A stretch of 64,000 nucleotides of DNA from Nitrosomonas sp. Is35 (lineage in GTDB: Bacteria > Pseudomonadota > Gammaproteobacteria > Burkholderiales > Nitrosomonadaceae), in assembly GCF_033063295.1 (NCBI RefSeq), contig NZ_JAWJZH010000001.1, forward strand, positions 3,100,001 to 3,164,000, given 5' to 3'. The notes under the pieces are model-generated. The model saw nothing but the letters and a program-made list of their open reading frames with translations, ran no database searches and was not told the DNA's origin. The position numbers and the translations under genes are program-made. Positions 1 through 9,686 of this stretch are shown here, in pieces. Position 1 is the stretch's first letter, and each line of letters starts with the position of its first letter.

Positions 1-460
1 TCGCAGGTATATCACCTAGATGCTGAATACCTGATTCGTCTGAATCATAGACACCATCTCTCACTTGGAATGGATAAGTTTTCTCAAAGAAGATTTCATC
101 ATAATAACTGTCATAATCTGAATGTCGAGTTAATGGCTCCACATTAGCTCGCAAGGAATTAACAGACAAAACTCCCTCGGTATTTTTGTCGTAATCAATA
201 AGATTTTTCAAAGAACCTGGATCAAAATTTACCAGGGTGTGCGTTTGATCAAGATCATTGCTATCAAACCCTGCGGCAGCAAAATATTCTCTAATTGTAT
301 CTGTCGAATAATTTGTAATTTCCCGTAACATGTCAGTTGTAACAGCATTATCAAAAGCTGCATCAAATAATTTCTCGGGATCATTAATATTTGCTGAAAT
401 AAAATCATTGGCTTGTTCAACTGTGATTTCTAATTTACTTAAATGCGTCTCTACTGACAT
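1..460 (-). CDS. Hypothetical protein, N-terminal part, runs off the left edge
   Basis: An open frame starts at an ATG preceded by an AGGGGG ribosome-binding site about 5 bases upstream and stays open to position 1, giving at least 153 residues. The protein begins MSVETHLSKLEITVEQANDF and is acidic, rich in Asp, Asn and Tyr, with no signal peptide or membrane segment in the visible part. A segment around residues 20-70 reads like a helical repeat (NDPEKLFDAAFDNAVTTDML, then STDTIREYFAAAGFDSNDLD). I do not recognise the family; the composition would suit a secreted or surface protein, but that is a guess. The gene points away from the IS remnants beside it. Confidence 0.65.
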   Translation of the reverse strand, partial: MSVETHLSKLEITVEQANDFISANINDPEKLFDAAFDNAVTTDMLREITNYSTDTIREYFAAAGFDSNDLDQTHTLVNFDPGSLKNLIDYDKNTEGVLSVNSLRANVEPLTRHSDYDSYYDEIFFEKTYPFQVRDGVYDSDESGIQHLGDIPA

Positions 461-656
461 AAATCCCCCTTGAAAATCCCCAATTCTCAGATTAACAGCA
501 TCCAGTTTGATGTTATCCCTAGAAACACGGGTAGTTAATGGTTATAAACAAAATAACATAATGTAATTATATGCTAGATGGAAAAAATTCCGTCCTAAAA
601 GCTTTAGCTTTGAAGATGAAATATCAAGTGAATAATTATCACTGAAAAATAATTAA

Positions 657-945
657 CTAGATGTTTAGTCCCCCGGTATGTTGTGGATGAATCAACGATA
701 AATCGTTCAAGCTCTTTTGTCCATATCTTGCAAATACTCATAAGACGTAAGGCCCTTGAGGGTTCTCAGTCGTTTAGCGAAATTATAGGCCATCACAAAA
801 GATGCAAATAGCCCTTCAGCTGGTCATGCGAATTATAGTAAAAGCGTTTCACAGTTGCTTCTTTGATTGCTCTATTCATGCGTTCGACCTGTCGTTCGCC
901 CAGAGATGTTTTGGTTTCGTGAGCCTGTGTTCGATGACCTAGCCA
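657..945 (-). pseudogene. IS481-family transposase, C-terminal fragment with frameshifts
   Basis: The minus-strand translation contains GERQVERMNRAIKEATVKRF, the region with the catalytic Glu of IS481 transposases. The frame is lost at a stop just after the sequence GYLHLL, resumes one frame over as FVMAYNFAKRLRTLKGLTSY, shifts back for CKIWTKELERFI, and shifts again for the family-typical last residues ending at a TAG at 657-659. At least three indels are needed, so this is an old remnant. Confidence 0.75.
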
Positions 946-947
946 AG

Positions 948-1231
948 TAAAACCGGACTACTCGTTAATCGACTCGGCTAATGCATTGTCATAAAAATTG
1001 CCAACACTTCCAATAAAAGCGTTAATATTGGCTTGTACTAGGCGTTCCGAATTGCGAAGCGACAGATCTTTGATGCTCGATTGCAGACCACTATGATCCA
1101 TTTCCTCTTTGCTGTTCAAATACTAATCGTACCGCTCGTTCTCGCACTTCCGATAAATAACTGATTTTATTATTCATCACCCTCTCCTCTCAAATCATTT
1201 TATCTCCGAAAAACCCGGAGCAGTTCATTGC
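948..1231 (-). pseudogene. IS3-family remnant (orfA start joined to orfB fragment)
   Basis: From an ATG near 1178 the minus strand reads MNNKISYLSEVRERAVRLVF followed by EQQRGNGS, the typical start of an IS3-family OrfA, then hits a stop. About 100 bases on, an OrfB-like segment appears: the order QANINAFIGSVGNFYDNALA followed by ESINE fits the C-terminal part of OrfB (normally SVGDSYDNALAES). Most of orfA and orfB is deleted. The end at 1231, TGAACTGCTCCGGGTTTTTC on the minus strand, resembles the terminal inverted repeat of this IS group. It sits exactly where the IS481 reading frame breaks off, so it probably inserted there and then decayed. Confidence 0.7.
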
Positions 1232-1435
1232 CAAGCTTAGCTACCAAATTAAGCAGGCTAATCTCGTGTTTGATGACTTTCTGTTGAAAACCACTCATGG
1301 GATTACTCCTTGCGCTTGCACGCTTGGTAGACAAAGTTTCACACCATCTCTATCAAACCGGGTAATCCCACCTCCTGACAAGATTCTGCTGTCAGATCAA
1401 GCTAAATTGCTACTCTATTCTCCGTCACCCACCAC

Positions 1436-2450
1436 TCACTTCTGGTGGCAAACTGCGCAGGCATAGGGTGAAGCCGACATGACCGGTTTATATTCTCCAT
1501 TTGAACCATCAGGTGCGGCATTAAAGCGGTTTATATTCAACTGCACATCGTTAATCCGCTCCTCAAGTTCACCTTTAAACTTCCATGTTGAGTAGCTTGG
1601 AATCACGCGTGCATTTGCATAAATCTTCCTGGCGGTACTCCAGTCCCCGGCTTTCACTAGCATATCCCTCATGTTCATGAACCAGCCCTCCAGATTGTGA
1701 GGTGCTTTTTCATTATTCCAGCAGACTCTTTTTCTTCCCGTGTGGACTTCACGTGATAGAAATGGGGTAAAGTCAGGGTTACTGCGATCGACTTTTTCCC
1801 CTAAGCAGATCTCGTAATCTTCCCACCACATTTCCAAGCCCCTTTGATAATTCTCGTCTTACGGCGGCAGCATTCTGCTAAACAAATAGCCGGGAGTAAA
1901 TAAATTAAATTCCGGCCAATCTTTTACCGAACGCATTAATTTGCTCAACCCATCTTTACTTAACGCATCATTGGCATCAATTTGCCCCTCCGCCATGGTC
2001 AATGCGCCGAGTTGCCCTAGAAGAATCGCATTGGGATATAAATCAACACTTCTTTTCAAATATTTCCGGCCCAAAACGATACTGTCCGTGATGGTAGCCG
2101 GAATCTCTGCGAGCCTGGATTGTTCCGACAAACGCCAAAGATGCGTGGTGCCGATAAATCCAGCCGTAAGCGCATCACCTGGATCATTGAGATAAGCGCC
2201 AACCAATGCCTTCAGAACTTGATCAATTAGGTCATACCGTCCATTGTTGAAAGCAAACCAGAAAAAATTATTAGCCTGAATAGCCGCTTCGGTTCGCGGT
2301 CTAGGAGGAATCGTTTCCGAGGGATCTTTCGGAGATTGAACTTGTTGATTGGAGAAATTGCCCCTTACCTGAGTATTGTCACGTGCCAAAACAATCTGCA
2401 TAGAACTTACTAAAACAATGAATAACAATACGTTCAGCGGTGGATCCGAT
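1436..2450 (-). pseudogene. Secreted protein with C-terminal CxxCH, split by in-frame TAA
   Basis: Two consecutive frames are in register: one ends at a TAA at 1859-1861 (after SRMLPP) and the next continues in the same frame, so a single nonsense codon divides one gene. Upstream part: hydrophobic stretch LNVLLFIVLVSSMQIVLA that looks like a signal peptide, then about 180 residues with TPR-like helical character. Downstream part: about 140 residues ending SPYACAVCHQK, a CxxCH heme-attachment motif only three residues from the end. The natural start is unclear because the 5' end abuts a truncated polyketide-synthase frame; only a TTG (2467) or internal ATG is available. I do not recognise the family. 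It is either a pseudogene or, less likely, two separate proteins. Confidence 0.6.
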
Positions 2451-2921
2451 TGCGGTATGCGCCCCAATCAAATCCCTGTTCCCGCTTCCCATCTGGGTCA
2501 ATTGATGGTCTAGAGTAAATGCACCAATGAATACACCGGTATTGCTGCCCGCTAAAGAATCCGGCGGTATACCGGCGTCTTCCAGTGCTTCCCAGCTTGT
2601 CTCCAACAGTAAGCGCTGCTGCGGATCCATACATTCCGCCTCGCGTGGAGCAATGCCAAAAAACAACGCATCAAATGCATCAACGCGTTGTTGCAGGAAG
2701 CCGCCTTGCCGCACATAAATTTTTCCAGGTTTATTTGGCTCCGGATCGTAGAAGCGCTGTAAATTCCAACGCTCAGCCGGAATTTCAACAATACCGTCTT
2801 TTTTGCTGACCAGTAACTCCCAGAAACTTTTTGTATCGCTTATTCCGCCAGGAAAACGGCAACCAATTCCGACCAATGCGATTGGCTCCATATCAGTCGA
2901 TTTAGGTAAAGTGCGTTTCAT
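2451..2921 (-). pseudogene. Truncated polyketide synthase, N-terminal part of ketosynthase domain
   Basis: The ATG at 2921 has a GGAGAG ribosome-binding site. The product opens MKRTLPKSTDMEPIALVGIG, continues CRFPGG, then DPQQRLLLETSWEALEDAGI and NTGVFIG, the standard opening of a modular type I PKS beta-ketoacyl synthase. Homology stops after about GAHTAIGST, before the active-site Cys (the DTACSSS motif), the two catalytic His and every downstream domain. The frame then runs into unrelated sequence that belongs to the next gene and ends at 2379. The break point near 2450 therefore looks like a deletion or recombination junction that removed the rest of a large PKS gene. Confidence 0.8.
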
Positions 2922-3206
2922 CTGAATTCTCTCCTTTAAACGGGAATCGTCATGGGTAATAGAAATAAAAATCGCCCCTGTGTAATTACACCAGCACAAG
3001 AACTGTGTTGACGCAATGATAGTGACCGCGAGGAATTCAGGCTGTGAGAAAAATCACTGTGCGCTGATCTTTCTTAACTAAGCGCGATTATTTGCAGAAA
3101 AAGCTATTGATTTTTAAAGGGATTACTCAAGAAAGCGCAACTTCTGTAAGTCCGTTGCTGCTGTTTTCCAGCCGGAGTTTTCTTAACTGATGGGGGAATT
3201 GAGTCA

Positions 3207-3243
3207 TAAAAAAAGCACACCAGTAAACTGGTGTGCTTTTCAA
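3207..3243 (-). terminator. Rho-independent terminator of hppA
   Basis: A near-perfect hairpin, arm AAAGCACACCAGT with its complement and a 2-base loop, lies just after the hppA stop. On the minus strand it is followed by a run of seven T. Stem length and T-tract are typical of an intrinsic terminator. Confidence 0.9.
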
Positions 3244-3264
3244 GTTGTTACTTGATTACGGTTA

Positions 3265-5322
3265 TTACAGCAATGGAATTATCAGCAATGCCACAATGTT
3301 AATAATCTTAATCAATGGATTGATTGCAGGACCCGCGGTATCTTTATAAGGATCGCCCACGGTATCGCCTGTCACGGATGCTTTATGAGCTTCGCTACCT
3401 TTGCCACCGAAATGACCATCTTCGATATATTTCTTCGCGTTATCCCAAGCACCGCCGCCGGTGGTCATGGAAATGGCCACGAACAAGCCGGTTACGATGG
3501 AACCCATCAATACGCCACCCAGTGCTTGCGGTCCGAGAATCACACCGACTAACAGCGGAATCAGTACTGGTAACAGTGAAGGAATCATCATTTCCTTGAT
3601 CGCGGCTTTGGTCAGCATATCCACTGCACGGGAGTAATCCGGTTTAGCGGTACCTTCCATGATGCCGGGGATTTCCTTGAACTGACGGCGCACTTCAATC
3701 ACTACCGATCCGGCAGCGCGTCCGACAGCTTCCATCGACATCGCACCGAATAAGTAAGGAATCATACCACCGATAAACAGGCCAATAATCACCATGTGAT
3801 TGGATAAGTCGAAGGTGATCGCGTGTCCGGCATGTTCCAGCGCATGCGTATAATCGGCAAACAACACCAACGCTGCCAGTCCTGCTGAACCGATCGCATA
3901 ACCTTTGGTCACTGCTTTAGTTGTGTTACCAACAGCATCCAATGGATCGGTAATGGCACGGACTGAATCCGGCATTTCCGACATTTCCGCAATACCACCC
4001 GCGTTATCGGTGATCGGGCCGTATGCATCCAGCGCAACGATGATACCGGTCATCGATAACATTGAGGTTGCAGCGATCGCGATACCGTATAAGCCCGCCA
4101 GTGCATAAGCCAGCAGAATACTGATACATACAGCAAGAACCGGTGCTGCGGTTGCGCGCATTGAAACACCCAAACCGGCAATGATGTTAGTTGCATGACC
4201 AGTCGTTGATGCTTCGGCAACATGTTGAACCGGCTTAAAATCGGTCGATGTGTAGTATTCGGTGATGACAACCATCAGTCCCGTCAATACCAATCCGATC
4301 GCTGCCGCCAGGAATACTCGCATCACCAGCATACCACCTGCTATTTCCGTGCCGTCGACATCAAGCGTCATACCGCTCATGAACCAAACGGTAACAGGAA
4401 GATAAGCAAATAATGCAATACCGCCAGCAACTGCCAATCCGCGGTACAGCGCATTCATAATCTTACCGCCTTCACGCATCTTGACATAGTAACAACCGAT
4501 AATCGATGCAACGATAGAAACCGCGCCCAGCATCAGTGGATAAATTACCGCATCGAGCGCGTTGGCTGTAAACAGCAGCGCGCCCAGTATCATCGTAGCG
4601 ATGATCGTAACGGCATAGGTTTCGAACAGATCGGCAGCCATCCCGGCACAATCGCCTACGTTGTCGCCCACGTTGTCGGCAATAACGGCTGGATTGCGAG
4701 GATCATCTTCCGGAATACCGGCTTCGACTTTACCCACCAGATCCGCGCCAACGTCCGCACCTTTGGTGAAAATACCGCCACCCAAACGGGCAAAAATAGA
4801 AATCAGTGATCCGCCAAATGCAAAACCAACCAGTGGCTTGATGACATCGCTGACGGCTTGATCAGGTCCAGCGCCGTTAAACAACATCGCGCAGTATCCG
4901 GCTACACCCAGCAAGCCTAGACCAACAACCAGCATTCCAGTTACCGCACCGCCACGGAAAGCAATCGCCAGCGCTTCGTTCAATCCAACGCTCGCAGCCT
5001 GAGCAGTACGGACATTCGACTGAACCGATACTGTCATTCCCAGGAAGCCCGCAGCACCGGAGAGAATAGCGCCTAAAGCGAAACCTATCGCCGTATCCCA
5101 ACCTAACGCGATCCAAAGCGCAAAAAACAAAACTGCACCCACCATACCGATCGTCATATATTGACGCTTCAGATATGCCGAGGCACCTTCCTGAATCGCT
5201 TTGGCAATTTCCTGCATCCGCTGGTTGCCTGTAGATTGATCAAAAATACCCTTAATCCATATACCACTGAATATCAGGGCTACAATCGCACTAAAAATTG
5301 CGATAACAAAACCACTAGCCAT
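3265..5322 (-). CDS. hppA: K+-independent membrane-bound H+-translocating pyrophosphatase
   Basis: The 685-residue product is an integral membrane protein of about 16 helices that couples hydrolysis of PPi to proton pumping. Family signatures are present: [19 protein letters not shown] near residue 205 (Mg-PPi site), DNAGGIAEM, and [19 protein letters not shown] near the C terminus. In the GNTTKA motif (around residue 468) the last-but-one position is Lys, which in this family marks the K+-independent class; the K+-dependent class has Ala. The start is placed at the ATG at 5322 (MASGFV), 12 bases inside the longest frame, behind a GGAG site. It is the last gene of the adk/PPi-phosphofructokinase/hppA series on the minus strand and ends in a strong terminator. 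Proton-pumping direction is known for the family, not shown by sequence. Confidence 0.96.
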   Translation of the reverse strand: MASGFVIAIFSAIVALIFSGIWIKGIFDQSTGNQRMQEIAKAIQEGASAYLKRQYMTIGMVGAVLFFALWIALGWDTAIGFALGAILSGAAGFLGMTVSVQSNVRTAQAASVGLNEALAIAFRGGAVTGMLVVGLGLLGVAGYCAMLFNGAGPDQAVSDVIKPLVGFAFGGSLISIFARLGGGIFTKGADVGADLVGKVEAGIPEDDPRNPAVIADNVGDNVGDCAGMAADLFETYAVTIIATMILGALLFTANALDAVIYPLMLGAVSIVASIIGCYYVKMREGGKIMNALYRGLAVAGGIALFAYLPVTVWFMSGMTLDVDGTEIAGGMLVMRVFLAAAIGLVLTGLMVVITEYYTSTDFKPVQHVAEASTTGHATNIIAGLGVSMRATAAPVLAVCISILLAYALAGLYGIAIAATSMLSMTGIIVALDAYGPITDNAGGIAEMSEMPDSVRAITDPLDAVGNTTKAVTKGYAIGSAGLAALVLFADYTHALEHAGHAITFDLSNHMVIIGLFIGGMIPYLFGAMSMEAVGRAAGSVVIEVRRQFKEIPGIMEGTAKPDYSRAVDMLTKAAIKEMMIPSLLPVLIPLLVGVILGPQALGGVLMGSIVTGLFVAISMTTGGGAWDNAKKYIEDGHFGGKGSEAHKASVTGDTVGDPYKDTAGPAINPLIKIINIVALLIIPLL

Positions 5323-5546
5323 AGAGAACTCCAATTAAAGTCAGACCATAAAAATTGCATGCGAAATTCTGATCTAATTAATCCCGCACTCTTAACCACT
5401 TGTCTTGAATAAAAAATCAGGACGTATTTTATCTGTTCTTACTACTTGAATGCATCAAATTTTTTTGAATATACGATTACTTAACAACCAAATCAGTGGT
5501 GTATGACTTCATTACAACACTGATCAAATTGCTTGATACCCTGATA

Positions 5547-6806
5547 TTATAATTTGAATTCACCCAATTTCTTAGCAACCGCAACATTCTTCAGCCGCAC
5601 ATAATCCGGCAAACCATTTTTGTACGGCGGATAATCTTCCCCTTCGATCAACGGCGCCAAATATTCACGACAGGCTGGGCTGATGCCGAATCCATCTTCG
5701 CTGATAAAATCAGCCGGCATCATTTTCTCGACATTCGCTACGCTGGAAAGCTGCGCCATGCCGACCGACCATTTATACGGTGAACTGGATTCGCGGACAA
5801 TCGTCGGCATGACCGAATTATGTCCGGCTATGGCGTATTCCACTGCAGCTTTACCCATTGCATAGGCTTGCTCAACATCAGTTTTGGAAGCGATGTGACG
5901 CGCTGCGCGCTGCAGATAATCGGCAACGCCCCAATGGTATTTCAGGCCCAGACCGTCTTTGATGATATTCGCCACTACCGGGGCAACACCACCGAGTTGC
6001 GCATGACCAAACGCATCGCGCAGTCCCTGATCGGACAGGAAATTGCCGTCGCTACCCTTGACACCTTCCGACACCACGACCGAACAGTAGCCATATTCCT
6101 TAACATACCGGTCCACCTTGGCGAGAAACTTTTCTTTATCGAAAGTAACTTCCGGAAACAGAATGACAATGGGAATCTCGCAATCCGGGCTTGAAGCCAA
6201 ACCGCCAGCCGCTGCAATCCAGCCTGCATGCCGTCCCATGACTTCCAGCACAAAAACTTTAGTGGAAGTCTTGGACATACTGGCTACGTCAAAGCTGGCT
6301 TCACGAGTGGATACCGCGATATATTTAGCCACCGAACCAAAGCCCGGGCAACAATCCGTGATCGGCAAATCGTTATCGACGGTTTTAGGCACATGAATCG
6401 CCTGAATCGGATAACCCAGCGTGCCCGACAATTGTGAGACTTTCAAACAAGTATCTGCGGAATCACCACCGCCATTGTAAAAAAAGTAGCCGATATTATG
6501 CGCCTTAAAAACCTCGATCAAGCGCTCATATTCGCGGCGGTTTTGTTCCAGGCTTTTTAATTTATAGCGGCAGGAACCAAAAGCACCCGATGGGGTGTAA
6601 CGCAGTGCAGCAATCGCCGCCGCCGAATCGGCATTGGTGTCAATCAAATCTTCGGTCAGCGCACCGATAATTCCATTGCGGCCTGCGTACACATTGCCGA
6701 TTTTATCGGTATGCTGCCGCGCCGTTTCCAGAACACCCGCAGCGGAAGCGTTAATGACTGCGGTAACGCCACCGGATTGGGCATAAAATGCATTTTTAAT
6801 TGCCAT
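5547..6806 (-). CDS. pfp: PPi-dependent 6-phosphofructokinase
   Basis: 419 residues, cytosolic, interconverting fructose 6-phosphate and fructose 1,6-bisphosphate. The phosphoryl-donor choice is visible: the nucleotide-loop motif is GGGDSADT (residues 112-119), with the Asp that blocks ATP, and the catalytic loop is PKTVDND (140-146), where Lys replaces the Gly of ATP-dependent enzymes. The motif MGRHAGWIAAAGGL follows. The start is the ATG at 6806 (MAIKN) behind a GGAGA site; the upstream extension uses a rare start and has no site of its own. A reversible PPi enzyme next to a PPi-driven proton pump and adenylate kinase suggests shared use of pyrophosphate. No ATP-dependent paralogue is seen in the window. 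Confidence 0.93.
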   Translation of the reverse strand: MAIKNAFYAQSGGVTAVINASAAGVLETARQHTDKIGNVYAGRNGIIGALTEDLIDTNADSAAAIAALRYTPSGAFGSCRYKLKSLEQNRREYERLIEVFKAHNIGYFFYNGGGDSADTCLKVSQLSGTLGYPIQAIHVPKTVDNDLPITDCCPGFGSVAKYIAVSTREASFDVASMSKTSTKVFVLEVMGRHAGWIAAAGGLASSPDCEIPIVILFPEVTFDKEKFLAKVDRYVKEYGYCSVVVSEGVKGSDGNFLSDQGLRDAFGHAQLGGVAPVVANIIKDGLGLKYHWGVADYLQRAARHIASKTDVEQAYAMGKAAVEYAIAGHNSVMPTIVRESSSPYKWSVGMAQLSSVANVEKMMPADFISEDGFGISPACREYLAPLIEGEDYPPYKNGLPDYVRLKNVAVAKKLGEFKL

Positions 6807-6943
6807 ATTTTTCTCCTGATTAATCAAATCGTAAGCAAGCTATTTCATTCTACTGAATCTGTACGCACAAAAACTCAGGCGCGGCTTGCCGCATCCCGAG
6901 TCTTGAATCCATTCTGTGAATCAAAAAAGAGGCTGGCTAAAAC

Positions 6944-7627
<684 letters not shown>

Positions 7628-7813
7628 TTACTGAAAGCGGTGACGCATTTATGTCTGCCACTTCAACGACATTATGCAATTATATCGCAGGCAAGCCGGA
7701 TACTCGAGTTTTTTACTATGCTAATTTTGACCCAGCCAAACAACTTCATCACAAGTTACGTCGGTGCAATACAGGTTATGCGATAATTTGATTGTCTTTT
7801 AACAGGAAAAATC

Positions 7814-8863
7814 ATGGATGAAAACAGAAGTAAGGCGCTTGACGCCGCGCTAGCCCAGATCGAAAAACAATTTGGCAAAGGTTCCATCATGCGGCTGGGC
7901 GCCAACGATGTCGCCTATGACATACAAGTTGTTTCTACCGGCTCGTTAGGACTCGATATCGCACTGGGCGTCGGCGGATTGCCGCGTGGACGGATCATCG
8001 AGATTTACGGACCTGAATCATCCGGCAAAACCACGCTGACGCTGCAAGTCATCGCGGAAATGCAAAAATTGGGCGGAACCGCCGCTTTTATTGACGCGGA
8101 ACATGCGCTCGATCCGCAATACGCGCAAAAAATCGGCGTCAACGTCAAGGAACTGTTGATTTCGCAACCGGATAACGGTGAACAAGCCTTGGAAATCGCC
8201 GACATGCTGGTGCGTTCCGGCTCGGTCGACATCATTGTGGTGGATTCCGTGGCCGCACTCACGCCGCGCGCGGAAATCGAAGGCGATATGGGCGATCCGC
8301 AAATGGGATTGCAGGCGCGCCTGATGTCGCAAGCATTGCGCAAACTGACCGCGAACATCAAGCGCAGCAATACCATGGTGATTTTCATCAATCAGATCCG
8401 CATGAAAATCGGTGTCATGTTCGGCAACCCGGAAACGACGACCGGCGGTAATGCGCTGAAATTCTATGCTTCCGTGCGACTGGATATCCGCCGTACCGGC
8501 TCGATCAAAAAAGGCGAAGAAACCATCGGTAATGAAACCCGCGTGAAAGTCGTCAAAAATAAGATAGCACCGCCGTTCAAACAAGCGGACTTCGATATTC
8601 TCTACGGCGAAGGCATTTCACGCGAAAGCGAAATCATCGAACTGGGCGTATTGCATAAGCTGATCGACAAATCCGGCGCCTGGTATGCGTACAAAGGCGA
8701 GAAAATCGGCCAAGGCAAAGACAATGTGCGCGATTATCTGAAAGAACACAAAGAAATAGCGCAGGAAATCGAACAAAAAATCAGAGCCATCGTCGGCGTT
8801 CCGGATCATACAAAACCGATCAAGGAAAGCGCTGGTAAAGACAAAGCTGAGAAAGAAAAATAA
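7814..8863 (+). CDS. recA: Recombinase RecA
   Basis: 349 residues, the usual length. DNA-dependent ATPase for homologous strand exchange and LexA cleavage. Walker [10 protein letters not shown] is at residues 66-74; the L2-region motif [22 protein letters not shown] and a basic/acidic C-terminal tail ([10 protein letters not shown]) are present. An AGGA site precedes the ATG. recX starts five bases after the stop, so the two are co-transcribed. I looked for a LexA box of the CTGT-N8-ACAG type in 7620-7813 and saw none, so SOS control here is not shown by a standard box. Confidence 0.98.
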   Translation: MDENRSKALDAALAQIEKQFGKGSIMRLGANDVAYDIQVVSTGSLGLDIALGVGGLPRGRIIEIYGPESSGKTTLTLQVIAEMQKLGGTAAFIDAEHALDPQYAQKIGVNVKELLISQPDNGEQALEIADMLVRSGSVDIIVVDSVAALTPRAEIEGDMGDPQMGLQARLMSQALRKLTANIKRSNTMVIFINQIRMKIGVMFGNPETTTGGNALKFYASVRLDIRRTGSIKKGEETIGNETRVKVVKNKIAPPFKQADFDILYGEGISRESEIIELGVLHKLIDKSGAWYAYKGEKIGQGKDNVRDYLKEHKEIAQEIEQKIRAIVGVPDHTKPIKESAGKDKAEKEK

Positions 8864-8868
8864 CCGGT

Positions 8869-9327
8869 ATGGATACGCGCTCTCCGATAGAAATACGCGC
8901 ACTGCGTTATCTGGCGCGACGCGAATATTCACGCCGGGAATTGGAGCAGAAACTTTCCGCGCCGAGTGATTCCGGTGAAACGGAAAAGCTGGCGGAAGTA
9001 CTGGATAAGCTGGAACAACAAGGCTTTCTTTCCGAGCGGCGCATGGCCGAGCAAGTCGCACGAACCCGCCGTTCCCGCTTCGGCAGCCAGCGCATCGTCC
9101 ATGAACTGAAAACCAAGGGAATCGACGGCCATCTGATTGACGGTATCCTGCCGTCGCTCAAAGAAACTGAGCTGGAAGCCGCACTGAACATCTGGCGGAA
9201 GAAATACGATCACCCGCCCGGAACGCGCGAAGAGCGCGGCAAACAAATACGATTTATGATGAATAGAGGTTTTTCCATGGAAACAATACAGCAAGTCCTA
9301 GCGAAAGCTGACGAGGAAAGCATATGA
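8869..9327 (+). CDS. recX: Regulatory protein RecX
   Basis: 152 residues, typical length. RecX binds RecA filaments and limits their extension. The sequence has the helical repeats of the family: IRALRYLARREYSRRELEQK at the N terminus, LDKLEQQGFLSERRMAEQVA in the middle and IRFMMNRGFSMETIQQVL at the C terminus. It directly follows recA, and its TGA overlaps the ATG of the next gene by four bases (ATGA), so translation of the downstream gene is likely coupled. Confidence 0.94.
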   Translation: MDTRSPIEIRALRYLARREYSRRELEQKLSAPSDSGETEKLAEVLDKLEQQGFLSERRMAEQVARTRRSRFGSQRIVHELKTKGIDGHLIDGILPSLKETELEAALNIWRKKYDHPPGTREERGKQIRFMMNRGFSMETIQQVLAKADEESI

Positions 9328-9686
9328 AAAAATGGCTTCTTCCCATGATGTTAATGGCAATTCTGACCATCAGCTACCCAGCGCGCGCCGGTGAAATTAC
9401 ACCGATCCATGAAATCAACACAGCACCGGTTAATTTTGACGGCAAGGAAGTCAAATTAAAAGGCATCCCGAAAAACCCCACGCGTTTGCCGCTGGTCAAC
9501 CTGAAATCCTATGTGCTGGAAGATAGCAGCGGCGAAATTACGGTTCTGACCGAACTCGATCTTCCCAAAATGAACGAAGAAATCACCATCCGGGCTAAAG
9601 TTAAAAGTCTGGCCATCGTCAAGGGCGATGCGCTGGGTTTAACAGTGACTGAACTAGAACGACACGAGCAGCAACAAAAAATATGA
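9324..9686 (+). CDS. Small exported OB-fold-like protein
   Basis: 120 residues. Residues 1-22 form a signal peptide (basic MKKW, hydrophobic core [12 protein letters not shown], cleavage near ARA-GE). The mature part alternates beta-strand patterns ([20 protein letters not shown], then [17 protein letters not shown], then [18 protein letters not shown]) reminiscent of small periplasmic OB-fold proteins; no catalytic residues are evident. It overlaps both neighbours by ATGA (recX upstream, alaS downstream), so it is firmly in the recA-recX-alaS transcript, where such a gene is not standard. Function unknown; the OB-fold reading is by pattern only. Confidence 0.85.
   Translation: MKKWLLPMMLMAILTISYPARAGEITPIHEINTAPVNFDGKEVKLKGIPKNPTRLPLVNLKSYVLEDSSGEITVLTELDLPKMNEEITIRAKVKSLAIVKGDALGLTVTELERHEQQQKI

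Larger units (their letters stand above)
657..1380 (-). mobile_element. Decayed IS481-family element, interrupted by an IS3-type remnant
   Basis: Two pieces of one IS481-type transposase lie on the minus strand. The N-terminal start (MSGFQQKVIKHEISLLNLVA, near 1298 down to about 1227) matches the usual opening of this family, and its upstream bases (TGTCAGGAGGTGGGATTACC from 1380) look like an IS481 5' end. The C-terminal piece (about 945-657) carries the hallmark GERQVERMNRAIKEATVKRF and, after frameshifts, KRLRTLKGLTSYEY, a CKIWTKE segment and a short C-terminal tail. The middle of the gene, including the first catalytic Asp residues, is gone and its place is taken by IS3-type sequence. The element cannot make transposase. 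Confidence 0.75.

Noticed and set aside
1266..1466. 66-residue plus-strand frame
   Set aside because: Antisense to the IS481 remnant N terminus and the end of the CxxCH gene; no supporting features.
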